Below, piece by piece: positions 1-10,405 of a stretch of 64,000 nt of DNA. Made by a program: the position numbers and the translations under genes. Below the pieces are notes generated by a model. That model made no database searches. It was not told the DNA's origin and worked only from the letters and a program-made list of their open reading frames with translations. The first letter of the stretch is position 1. Every line of letters starts with the position of its first letter. Origin of the DNA: Diogma glabrata (Eukaryota; Arthropoda; Insecta; Diptera; Cylindrotomidae); contig OY856187.1 of NCBI GenBank assembly GCA_963693315.1, positions 387,485,685 through 387,549,684 on the forward strand. The letters run 5' to 3'.

Positions 1-2165
1 CTATGAAATCAATTTTTTCACTTTTCCTAGAATTGGCATAACCAGATCCAATTAACTTGTAAAATTAGATGGAACAGAAAATTATTCGGAGACTTTAGTG
101 TGCCTTCTCTGTAATGTAACAACAAACGACATAATTTCACAAGTTTTTCATTATGTACTCCGTACCAAAAGAGTGAAATACGAAACGAAATTTTTTAGTT
201 TTGATTTAACAAAGTTAAGTTTGTATGATTTCATTTCACTCAATCTCCGTATTAGGTTTGCGGTAGCATCACCCTACGGATAAATTAATTAATCAATTTA
301 TTTCAAAACACGAACAACTGCTTCCAATAGAACGGTTTTGAATGACAATTGACAATAAAATAAAAATATTTTTTTTTCAATATGTTCTTGATGGTTCGTG
401 AAACCACCGTTTACAAAAAAAACGGAATCGCGCTATTGAATATACTATTCTAGCATCCTTAATTTTAGCAACTTTTACTGTGTTAATGGTATTTTATTGT
501 GTTAGTGTTAAATGTTATATTTAATTTTTCGAGCAAAAACTTACATTGCAAATTGGCGAGAGAATAAAATTCATTAAGCACGAACCCAATACAACGTTTT
601 ATCCTAGACAAAGTAACATGTTTTAATTTAAATTGAATCATTTTAAAACTAATTTAAAAAAAAAACGAGTAGAAAACAATGAATTTTATATTATTTTTAA
701 TTTAATAAATTTTATTTAATTTAAACACCTATGTTTGTTTTTTGTTTGTTTTTTTTTAAATGAAATAACCTAAAAAGAAACACATAAAATTTTATGCTAA
801 TGAGAAACCAAAAAAACAATCATATAAACTATTTTTTTGACATTAGAAATTTAATTCAAATGAAATCACAGTCGCTTTTACCTTTTTTATTATTCGAGAG
901 AGGAATATGCGCATTAGTGTGAATCTATTTTTTTATATATGAAATTTTAAATAAGAGCGAAAATGTTTTTGTTGATTTTTTTATAAACTACAATCCAAAT
1001 AATTACATATAGCTGCTGATGAGAACTTTAATAGAAAGTCGGAAAAGTGCAAATATACCTCGCTCATCAATATATACCTAAAATATACCTCGTTCCGTGA
1101 GTATCATATTCTAGAAAACATTCACTTTTCATATCACTTGTCAAGGTCATGCCACTGATCAAGGTCAAGAATAATCTGTTTTCAAAATTTTCACCCTCAC
1201 TCAAATAACATTTTAAATTATGAGATGCCCACTATAGTTTTTGTTCAAACTTTACAAAATTTCCTACAACCTTGAATTTTTTCAAATTTTTCCTTTTTTA
1301 ATGTTCGAAGTTAAGCGAGGTAGTGGCGGGGACAGGAAAACCAACTCACGTTTTTGGTAATGTAATATTGTAATAACATAAAAACTAAGCCGTCGATAAT
1401 TTATTGATTTTTTTCGCAACCCGATTCGTTACAAAAATCTTTTATTTATTTATTTGTATTGGATTGGGTTTTATCTAGAATTTATGACATAATTGACAGT
1501 AAGCGATAGACAGATAGACACCCCAGTTTATCAATAACGTTAAATTTAAAACATGGAACCCTAGAAACAACAACTAACTAATATACCGAAAAAAAGGAAA
1601 AGTTTCTGCCGACATTTAACGCAGTAATTTGCTTACTGATAATTTAAACAATAAAAGTTACATGTATTGTTGTAACTCTATACATTTCTTATGAGGTGTG
1701 TGACCTTCTTAATTGATTAAAATGAGTGGAAAAATTTTTGATCAAATGTAATGTATGCTTACTTGCATGCACAATTTATTTTTTTGTTCTACATTAAATA
1801 ATATATGTGTCAATTGTTGTTTGAGATTATGAGTTTCAGTTTGTCATTTACTCTAACTTATATTTATATTTCTGTTTTGTATAAGAACCTTTTTGTTTAT
1901 TTTGAATGGAAGAAGTTTGAATTTGTAACTTAACTTAAAGGATTATTTTCGAGGATTTTTCACAATATGTACAACCAAAACGTAAAACAAAAATGTGGTT
2001 GTATATACTATTGAGCAAAATGTCTCTGTTGTTGACAAATGACTTAATGTGAGATAGCACAAATACTGGCAGAGCGATGGCAATAGCAGAGCGATTTCGC
2101 TAGCCAAAGGAATACTAGAGGATAATTTTTTAAAGAGTCATCGATAGGACTTCTATTATAGTAAA
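1..2165. other. AT-rich non-coding DNA
   Basis: No convincing coding region, RNA gene or repeat unit is visible on either strand. The longest open frame is about 60 codons and looks like nothing known. Homopolymer A/T runs and stops in all frames are frequent. Confidence 0.6.
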
Positions 2166-2612
2166 GGAATAGTCCTTCATTTGAAACATTTGAATCGTTT
2201 GAAACAATTGACACATATAAAACAATTGAAACGTTTGATAAATTTGATACATTTGGAGCATCTGAAACATTTGAAACGTTTGAAATACTTGAAATATTTG
2301 ATATACATCTGAAACATTTGAAGCGTTGGAAACATTTGACGCTAATGAAACATTTGATACCCATGAAATATTTGAAACATTTGTAGCATTTGAAACATCT
2401 GAAACATTTAAAACATTTGAAACAATTGAAACATCTGAAACAGTTAAAACGTTTGAAAAATTTTGAAGCATCTGAAACATTTGAAACATTTGAAACGTTT
2501 GAACTATTTGAAATATTTAATACACTTGAAGAATTTGAAGCGTTGCATTTGAAGCTTTTGAAACATTTGAAAGATTTGAAGCAATTGAAGTAGTTGAGAA
2601 ATTAGAGCAATT
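2166..2612 (-). repeat. 9-bp minisatellite block A (inverted orientation)
   Basis: The stretch is built of diverged 9-bp units reading CATTTGAAA on the plus strand, the reverse complement of the TTTCAAATG units in the next three blocks. Since nine is divisible by three, the array stays open in several frames and yields artificial proteins of repeating K-H-L, E-T-F or M-F-Q triplets. The orientation switches within about 30 bases near 2615-2640, so blocks A and B could fold back on each other. Confidence 0.85.
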
Positions 2613-2639
2613 TCAACAACTTGATATTTTTTTAAATGA

Positions 2640-3890
2640 TTCAAATGTTTCAAATGTGGCAAATGTTTTAAATGTTTTATATATTTCAATTGGTCCAAAT
2701 GTTTCAAATATTTCAAATGATTCAAATAATTCATATATTTTAAATGTTTCAAATGTTGCAAATAATTCCCAAAATTTTAAATTTTTCGAGTACTACAAAT
2801 GTTTTAAATATTTCAAAAGTGTTAAATATTTCTTATGATTCAAGTGTTTCAAATTTTTCAAATGTTTCCAAAATCGTTATTCAAAATTTTCAAATGTAGG
2901 AAATCGGAGACCGATTTTTCAAATGTTTCATATATTTCAAATGTGTCCAATTTTTCATATGTTTTCATATTTTTCATAGGTGCATTGTTTTAAATGTTCA
3001 TAATGATTCGTATGTTTCAAATGTTTCAAATGTTTCAAATATTTCAAATGTTTCAAATTTCTCAAATGATTCAAATGTTTGGAATATTTCCAATGTTTAA
3101 ATTGTTTCAATTGTTTTAAATGTATTAAAAATTTAAAAATGTTTTAAATGTTTCAAATGTTTCAATTGTTTCAAATGTTTCAATTGTTTCCAGTGTATCA
3201 AATGTTTCAAATGTTTCAAATGTTCCAAATGTTTCAAATGTTTCAAGTGCTTCAAATATATCAAATGTTGCAAAGGTTTCAAACGTTTCAAACGTTTTAA
3301 ATGTTACAAATCTTTCATATATTTCATAAGTATCAAATGTTTCAAATGTTTTAAATGTATCAGATGTTTCAAATATTACAAATGTTTCAAATACTTTATA
3401 GGTGTCAAATGTTTCAAATGTTTCCAACGCTTCAAATGTTTCAGATGTATCAAATATTTCAAGTAGTTCAAACGTTTCAAATGTTTCAAATGTTTCAAAT
3501 GTTTCAAATGTTTCAAATGTTTCAAATGTTTCAAATGTTTCACATGTTTGAAATGTATCAAATGTATCAAATGTTTCAAATGTTTCCAATGTTTCAAGTG
3601 TTTCAAATGTATCAAATGTTTCAAATGTTTCAAACGTTACAAACGTTTTAAATGTTACAAATGTTTCAAAAGTTTCATAAGCGTCAAATGTTTCAAATGT
3701 TTCAAATATTTCAACTGCTTCAACTGTTTCAAATGTTTCAAATGTGTCAAAAATTTCAAATGTTTCAAATGTATCAAATGTATTAAATGTATCAAATGTA
3801 TCAAATGTATCAAATGTATCAAATGTATCAAATGTATCAAATGTTTCAAATGTTTCAAATATTCCAAATGTTTCCAGTGTTTCAAATGGT
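2640..3890 (+). repeat. 9-bp minisatellite block B (TTTCAAATG)
   Basis: About 1.25 kb of TTTCAAATG units with variants TATCAAATG, TTTCAAACG, TTACAAATG and TTTCAAGTG. The first ~480 bases are strongly diverged. The rest is fairly regular, with pure TTTCAAATG runs near 3475-3540 and pure TATCAAATG runs near 3790-3842. A segment near 3290-3480 with an unusual order of variants recurs in block C, which shows higher-order duplication. Confidence 0.9.
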
Positions 3891-3894
3891 GAAT

Positions 3895-4785
3895 TCCATA
3901 TGTGACTTACACGACACGAGACACCTGTTCTGTCATTTTTGATAATATTTAGGGTATAAATATAATTTTTTTAATTTTTCTTTTGTAAGAAATAATATTT
4001 ATAAGCATATGCATATTGAGTCATGCCCTTAGTTTTTTAATTTAGGCTTTCATTTTAATAATACTAATATAATTAATCAGTTGTGACTTACACGACATCA
4101 AATCCATTGGTTTCAGAGTTATCAATGACAACTCAAAAATCCTGTTAATTGTGTAGCTAAATACTTTATAAACTGTATTGGATGGTTTTTCAGAAATACA
4201 AACAACAACAAAAGGGCTTGAACTTAGTAAAAAACTTTTTATTTTTTACAAAAAAAAAAATGTTCGCGTGACTTACACGACATAATAATTGTGAATTACA
4301 CGAAACTTAATATTATAATTAGATATTTACACCATATGAAGGATTAATTAAATTATGTATATTCATGTAATTGACTGAAGAGTCAATAGAAATAATAATA
4401 TTCCAAAATAAGTTAGGGTTATACGAACTAAAATTAATTTAAATTTTGAAATTCGTATAATCCTGTGTCAGCCGGAAATGTAGCCCTTAAACCTCGACTG
4501 TATTTGTATTGTGGTTCGGGCAACTTTTGTTTTATATTTTTAATGTCAACTATTGCTGACCCAATCGAGTTTCTTGGGGTAAAAAAATGTTGTCTGTCTT
4601 TATGATATTTTAGGAAGTTTACATGAGCACTTTGTGAGCCAACTTTAGAAAACTTAAATATTTTCGATTGAAAAAACAAAAATAAAAAATTCATGAAATC
4701 AACTTTCAAAAAAAATAACTATATGATGGAAATTAACAATTTTAAAATTTGGCTTTGTTGTATACTTTTGCATGGAATTCATCAA
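3895..4785. other. Unique spacer between minisatellite blocks
   Basis: Non-repetitive AT-rich DNA separates blocks B and C. It contains three copies of the 14-mer GTGACTTACACGAC (3902-3915, 4083-4096, 4268-4281) and a fourth diverged copy at about 4291-4304. The bases between the copies do not align. A 91-codon open frame on the minus strand (4434-4709) matches no family I recognise. Confidence 0.5.
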
Positions 4786-5826
4786 ATGCATCAAATGTTT
4801 CAAATATTTAAAAAGGTTTCAAACGTTTCAAACGTTTTAAATGTTACAAATGTTTCAAATGTTTCATAAGTATCAAATGTTTCAAATGTTTCAAATGTTA
4901 CAAATGTTTCAAATATTCTATAGGTATCAAATGTTTCAAAAGTTTCAAATGTTTCAAATGTTTCAAATGTTTCAAATGTTTCAAATGCTTAAATGTTTCA
5001 AATATTTCAACTGCTTCAACTGTTTAAAATGTTTCAAATGCATCAAATATTTCAAATGTTTCAAATGTTTCAAATGTATCAAATGTATCAAATGCATCAA
5101 ATATTTCAAATATTCCAAATGTTTCAAACGTTTCAAGTGTTTCAGATGTATCAAATGTTACAAAGGTTTCAAACGTTTTAAATGTTACAAATCTTTCATA
5201 TATTTCATAAGTATCAAATGTTTCAAATGTTTTAAAAGCATCAGATGTTTCAAATATTACAAATGTTTCAAATATTTTATAGGTATCAAATGTTTCAAAT
5301 GTTTCCAACGCTTCAAATATTTCAGATGTATCAAATATTTCAAGTAGTTCAAAATGTATCAAATGTTTCAAATGTTTCAAGTGGTCCAAATGTATCAAAT
5401 GTTTCAAATGTTTCAAACGTTACAAACGTTTTAAATGTTACAAATGTTTCAAAGGTTTCATAGGCGTCAAATGTTTCAAATGTATCAAAAATTTCAAATG
5501 TTTCAAATGTATCAAATTTATCAAAGGTATCAAATGTATCAAATGTTTCAAATGTTTCAAATATTCCAAATGTTTCCAGTGTTTCAAATGCATCAAATGT
5601 TTCAAACGTTTCAAATGTTTCAAACGTTTTAAATGTTACAAATGTTTCAAATGTTGCTTAAGTATCAAATGTTTCAAATGTTATAAATTTTTCAGATGTT
5701 TCAAATGTTACAAATGTTTCAAATATTTTATAGGTATCAAATGTTTCAAATGATTCCAACACTTCAAATTTTTCAGATGTGTCAGATATTTCAAGTCGTT
5801 CAAACGTTTCAAATGTTTCAAATTTA
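4786..5826 (+). repeat. 9-bp minisatellite block C (TTTCAAATG)
   Basis: About 1.04 kb of the same 9-bp unit in the same orientation as block B. Its 5170-5350 portion repeats the variant order of 3290-3480 almost base for base, and 5640-5810 is a third, more diverged version. The array stops abruptly at an A/T-rich tail that I read as the 3' end of the LINE inserted next to it, and it resumes at 9552. Confidence 0.9.
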
Positions 5827-6316
5827 TGTATTTTATTTATTTATTTTATTTATTTTTATTTTATTAACACTTAATAAATTAACTTAAATGAAATTCTCAA
5901 CTTAAAACTAGCAACCAAATTAAAATTAAAGATTCTAAACAACGAAAAAAACAACAAACAATAAATTATGTACCTAAAATTACTTCACATAAAGCAAAAC
6001 AATGAATGAAAATTGGGAAATAAAACATTAGGGGTTTTTAGAAGTGCCAAATAGCACTTGTGATTAAAACAACGACAAAAGTTTTTACGGTAAGCAAAAT
6101 CCAACATTTGTGAGGTGAAGGAATTTTGTTGACTGATTAGAGTTAAAGATTTAACTGACTGACTAGAGTTAAAGATTTTATTTAAAAGTTATAAGAGAAA
6201 ATAGACAAAAGAAATTTGATTATAATTTCGTTTATTTGCAATACAATTTTTTTTGAATAATTTCAAGTTAATGTACGAGTTCCGAAAAATTGCGCAGCAA
6301 AAAATATACAATTTTA

Positions 6317-7611
6317 CTAAGTTCTGTTATATAGATATTCGACGTTATCTAGACTGAAAAGCCATGATTTTACATTTTTAAGAAATATTTTGACTGAGTT
6401 TGGTATTTTGACTGAGGTAGGTAACGAGTTAAATAAATAAGGAGCAATAAAGTAATAAAATCGTCGACAGTATTCTTTTCTAGTAAATGGAACGTTGCAA
6501 CTATTTGAGTTACGCAAGTAATGCTCTGGTTCCCCCCTTACAACCGTATGGCCACTTCTGGAGTAAAAGCTTCTTAGAACTTTAAAAATAAAAATATAAC
6601 GCAGAGGAAGAATTAAAGCTGAACGGAACAGTGGTAAAGAAGATTCGAATCGTTTTTTGAAATGAATTACTCTGAGGGCATACTTTTGAGCAACACTTAA
6701 TGGTGCCAAATTTCTATAATAATTTCCACCCCATATTGCAATTCTATATTCCAGTCGAGAGTGAAACAAAGAAAAGTACAAAGATCTTAATAAACTTCTA
6801 GGGCATATTGATCGAAGGATATACAGCTTCCTAGCTGTGGCAAGTAGTTTACCCCTAACAATTGAGATATGGTCTTTAAACTTTAGTTTCTGATCCACAT
6901 TATCAATTTTGATACAGTTGTTATCACAGTTATGGCCCGTGCATAGTAGTGAATGACTAACATAAGGTGCAGCTAAAGATTCTAATTCCCCAAACGTCGG
7001 TTTGATCTTAAAATTCATGAATTTACTTTTCTGACTTAAGACCATGTGATGAATGTTAAGCCATTTCCTAAGTAGGACTAAATCAGATTGAGCTAATTCT
7101 TTTATTTCTTCTGTTGAATATGAAGAGTACGAGAACGCAGTATCGTCAGCGAAACTAGTAAGCTTACCGTTGAAATTTAGTTTACATAAAGAGCTCACAT
7201 AGACTAAAAACAATAAAGGGCCCAAAATTGAGCCTTGTGGGACCCCTGCATGTAACATGACTTTAGAGCTTATACAATGACCAATTTTGACATGTTGAGT
7301 TCTAGAGCTCAAGTATGATGAAAACCAGTTTAAGACAACTCCTCTGAATCCAGCTCTTTCCCACTTTTCCAATAAAACTGTATGGTCAACCGTCAAGCAA
7401 TTTTTATGTCTACAAATAAACCTGAAACTTTTTTTCCTACACTCAGCTCTTGAAAAATGCTAGCTAGAAAGTCCAACAGAGCGTCTTCCGTGCTTAGATT
7501 ATCGCTGTACCCGAATTGTAGGTTACTTAAAAATCCTATATTTTCTAAGGAATTACAATTGCACATTTCATTTCCGAGGGAAATGAACCACTTGCCAAGC
7601 TTAAGTTGCAA
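6317..7611 (-). pseudogene. LINE ORF2, reverse transcriptase part
   Basis: This is the C-terminal two-thirds of a non-LTR reverse transcriptase, which copies the element RNA at a nicked target. In sense order a 72-codon frame (7393-7611) holds the STEDALLDFL block and the first catalytic region (GLFVDIK). A second frame (6317-7396) carries GVPQGSILGPLLF, the catalytic FADDTA box and the thumb and C-terminal tail. The two frames overlap at 7393-7396 and differ by a shift. The usual block with NYRPISLL is missing between about 7560 and 7620, so a deletion is likely. Recognition is by motif order and is firm. The clade is an inference. Confidence 0.85.
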
Positions 7612-9187
7612 ATATAAGTAAAAGGTTCAATAATTTGATCGAAAGTATTTTTTATTACAATGCTAGAGATGCTATCGTAGCCCGTAGAATTTGTGTTTTT
7701 TAAGGAATGCATTAACTATAAAACTTCTTGTTGCGTGGTAGGCACAAAATAACAACTTTTAGCTTCAGAAGCATTAGAGAATTTCAGGTACTCTAAATCA
7801 TTTGGGGAATAATTATAATCAACGACATTTGATTCTGTTAGAATTTTTGAAATTGATGTAAAGTACTCGTTAAATAGGTTAGCAACTGTTTGTTCTTCGG
7901 TTTGCAAGATGTTTAACTTGTCTTTGACTTTTATCTGTTTCGGTTCGTTAGACCTATGCTCCCCTATGACTTTATTTACGGTTTGCCATTGACTTCTGGG
8001 ATTGTTTTTACATTTTTCGAAAATTTTTGAATAGTATGTACCACGAACTGAATGAATTTCATTTTTAACTTTTATCTTTAGTTCATTATAACGTTTTTTT
8101 AAGGATTTGTTTGAAGGATGCAAGTCACTCTTTCTACCAATCTTATTTTTTAATTTTATTAAACTTATTAAACTTTTTGTGTTCCATTCTTTTAATTTTT
8201 TAGCCGAATTTGGTTTTCTTTTGTAGATAAAGGAGGAACTGTTAATAAAAAATTGCAGCTTTTGTATAAAAATGCTGTAAGCAATGTCAACAGATGACTC
8301 ATTATACACTTCAAACCACGACTCATTAGCTAAGAACTGATTCAACACAAAATAGTTGATAAGACTAATATCGGTTTCCGTGTAATCAGAAAAAATATTT
8401 TGTAATTCACCATTTTTATGAAAATATAACAGCGTGGCATAATGATCTGTTACGTTAAAGTTCAATGCTTTGGCCTCCAACTCGTATTTCCTAATTATAT
8501 TTTGCCTAGCAAAAATGTGATCTATACAAGTCTTTGTAGAAAGTGTAATACATGTTGTTTGATTGATCAATGAAGATAAACCATTTGAGGCCAAAAGACA
8601 TTTGTAGTCCATATTTCGAGAGGTTTCTTCCAGTATATCAATATTACTATCACCAAGCAATATAAAATTTTTAGCATTAATTCTACCAAACAAACCAGAC
8701 AATTCTTCAATAAATAATTTGTAGTCGTACGAATGCAGTCTATAGAGACAAATAAACAAATAATTTTCATTTCCAAATGTACAGTGTACACTCAAACCAT
8801 CTGCGCTAATGAATGAGAGAATAGAAAACTGATAAGAGATATCGTGTTTTATATACACTGTAACACCGGCGTTTTTATTGTTAGGATTACAGCTAGCACA
8901 CAGAGTATAGTTATCAATTTTGTAGCTTAGCTACCTAGTTCGTTTTCTTTAATAAAAATCTCAGTCAAAAATGTTAGAGAAGATTGAGTTGAAAAGCAAT
9001 CCAAATTACAAAGAAGTTCATCTACGTTTTTCCGAATGCTTTGAATATTTTGATGTAGGATCCAGAACTTAGGTGAAAATAGAGAAAGCTCAGAAAGATT
9101 TAAAGAATTGTCGTTAGAAGGATGAGAAAAGACCGAATTTTCATACAAAGTTTGCTGGCTCATGTTCGAAGTATTTTTATCACACAT
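7612..9187 (-). pseudogene. LINE ORF2, endonuclease part
   Basis: The apurinic-type endonuclease that nicks the target for reverse transcription. It begins at ATG 9185-9187, directly after the ORF1 stop. The first frame (8927-9187) has the ILHQNIQSIR start block. A frameshift near 8925 moves the reading to a frame running to 7716, which contains LLGDSNID (the GDxN block), CIDHIF and VTDHYA (the catalytic Asp-His pair). A stop at 7716 and another frame change precede the RT N-terminal block (about 7620-7710, LKNTNSTGYDSISS). All endonuclease blocks are recognisable but cannot be translated as one protein. Confidence 0.8.
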
Positions 9188-9510
9188 TTAATTTAATTTA
9201 TCAAGGTCGGCCAAACAGTTTATAAAAAATATTTGACCACCATCTATCTTCCTCATCATTACGTGCCCTTTCCGAAACCAGCAATACTTGTACTTTTTAA
9301 TTTCCTTGACTTCCTTTGCTTTTTTAAATAGAAAACGTCTATTACTGGTCATGCTCTCATTAATATAGATCCTATGTTCGGCATACAATGTATTGTTGAA
9401 AAACTTTTTTACCTGTTTGGGTTGGCTTTTTCGTGACTTGGCAATGACGATATTTTTGATCCCCTCATTTTGAAGTTTCACAATAATTTTCCCCGGCTTA
9501 TCGTTTATTT
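9188..9510 (-). pseudogene. LINE ORF1 C-terminus (FP-like), truncated
   Basis: About 100 codons of the end of a LINE ORF1 protein, which binds element RNA as a chaperone. The segment YINESMTSNRRFLFKKAKE followed by KYKYCWFRKG and a Lys-Ile-Asp turn matches the C-terminal domain shared by many CR1/Jockey-group ORF1 proteins and baculovirus FP proteins. The frame stays open upstream (KPGKIIVKL) until the element is cut off near 9510-9550, and no start codon remains. The stop TAA (9188-9190) touches the ORF2 ATG with no gap. Confidence 0.65.
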
Positions 9511-9551
9511 TGTTTTTTATATAAAAACAGTCTTGAAAAATATAAATAATA

Positions 9552-10405
9552 ATGTTTCAATTGTTTCAAATGTTTCAAATGTTTCAAATGTATCAAATGT
9601 ATCAAATGTTTCAAATGTATCAAATGTTTCAAATGTATCAAATGTATCAAATGTATCAAATGTATCAAATGTATCAAATGTATCAAATGTTTCAAATGTA
9701 TCAAATGTTTCAAATGTTTCAAATATTCCAAATGTTTCAAATGTTTCAATTGTTTCAAATGTATCAAATGTTTCAAATGTTTCAAACGTTTTAAATGTTA
9801 CAAATGTTTCAAATGTTTCATAGGTGTCAAATGTTTTAAATGCTTCAAATGTTTCAGATGTTACAAATGATTCAGATAATCCAAATGCTTCAAATGTTTC
9901 CAATGTTTCAAATGTTTCAAGTGTTTAAATGTTTCAAATGTTTCAAACGTTTCAAATGTTCTAAAAGTCTCAAATGTTTCAAATATTTCGAAAAATCCAA
10001 ATATTTTGAATGTTTCAAATGTATCAAATATTTCAAATGCTTCAAAAGTTTCAAATGTTTCAAATATTTAAAATTTTTCAAATGTTTCAAGTGCTACAAA
10101 TTCTTTAAATGTTTCAAATGTTTCAAATGCTGCAACCGTTTCAAATGATTCAAATGCTTCAATAGTTTCAAATGTTTTAAATATTTTATCTGTTTCAAAT
10201 GTTTTGAATGTTTCAAAGTTTTCACATGTTTCAAATATTTCAAATGTTTCAATTGTTTCAAATGTTTTGAATGTTTCAAATGTTTCAAATATTTCAACTG
10301 TTTCAAATGTTTCAAAAGAATAAATGTTTCAAATGTTTAAAATGTTTCAAATGTTTCGAATATTTCAAATTTTTCAGATGTTTCAAATGTTTCCAAATAT
10401 TTAGT
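9552..10405 (+). repeat. 9-bp minisatellite block D (TTTCAAATG)
   Basis: Continuation of the array beyond the LINE insertion. Its first 230 bases are the purest part of the locus, alternating TTTCAAATG and TATCAAATG. The rest degrades toward 10400. Long open frames on both strands here are repeat artefacts. Confidence 0.9.

Larger units (their letters stand above)
5827..9551 (-). mobile_element. 5'-truncated non-LTR retrotransposon inserted in the minisatellite
   Basis: A minus-strand LINE of about 3.7 kb interrupts the TTTCAAATG array, which has the same orientation on both sides. In sense order it holds the end of ORF1, ORF2 (APE endonuclease then reverse transcriptase), about 480 bp of 3' untranslated sequence, and an A/T tail of AAATAAAAT-like repeats near 5827-5870. 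The 5' end stops inside ORF1, as expected of incomplete target-primed reverse transcription. The domain order and ORF1 type suggest the CR1/Jockey supergroup. Frameshifts and an internal deletion make it a dead copy. I saw no clear target-site duplication. Confidence 0.8.

Noticed and set aside
4434..4709. 91-codon minus-strand frame
   Set aside because: Basic, ordinary composition, but no family recognised and no supporting context.
2044..5887. Many overlapping open frames with M-F-Q, K-H-L, E-T-F or N-V-S repeats
   Set aside because: They come from a 9-bp minisatellite whose unit length is a multiple of three and which lacks stops in several frames.
9470..10315. Long repeat-protein frames on both strands
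   Set aside because: Same minisatellite artefact.
2166..10405. CRISPR-like array
   Set aside because: Units are 9 bp, contiguous and degenerate, without unique spacers. The setting is eukaryotic.
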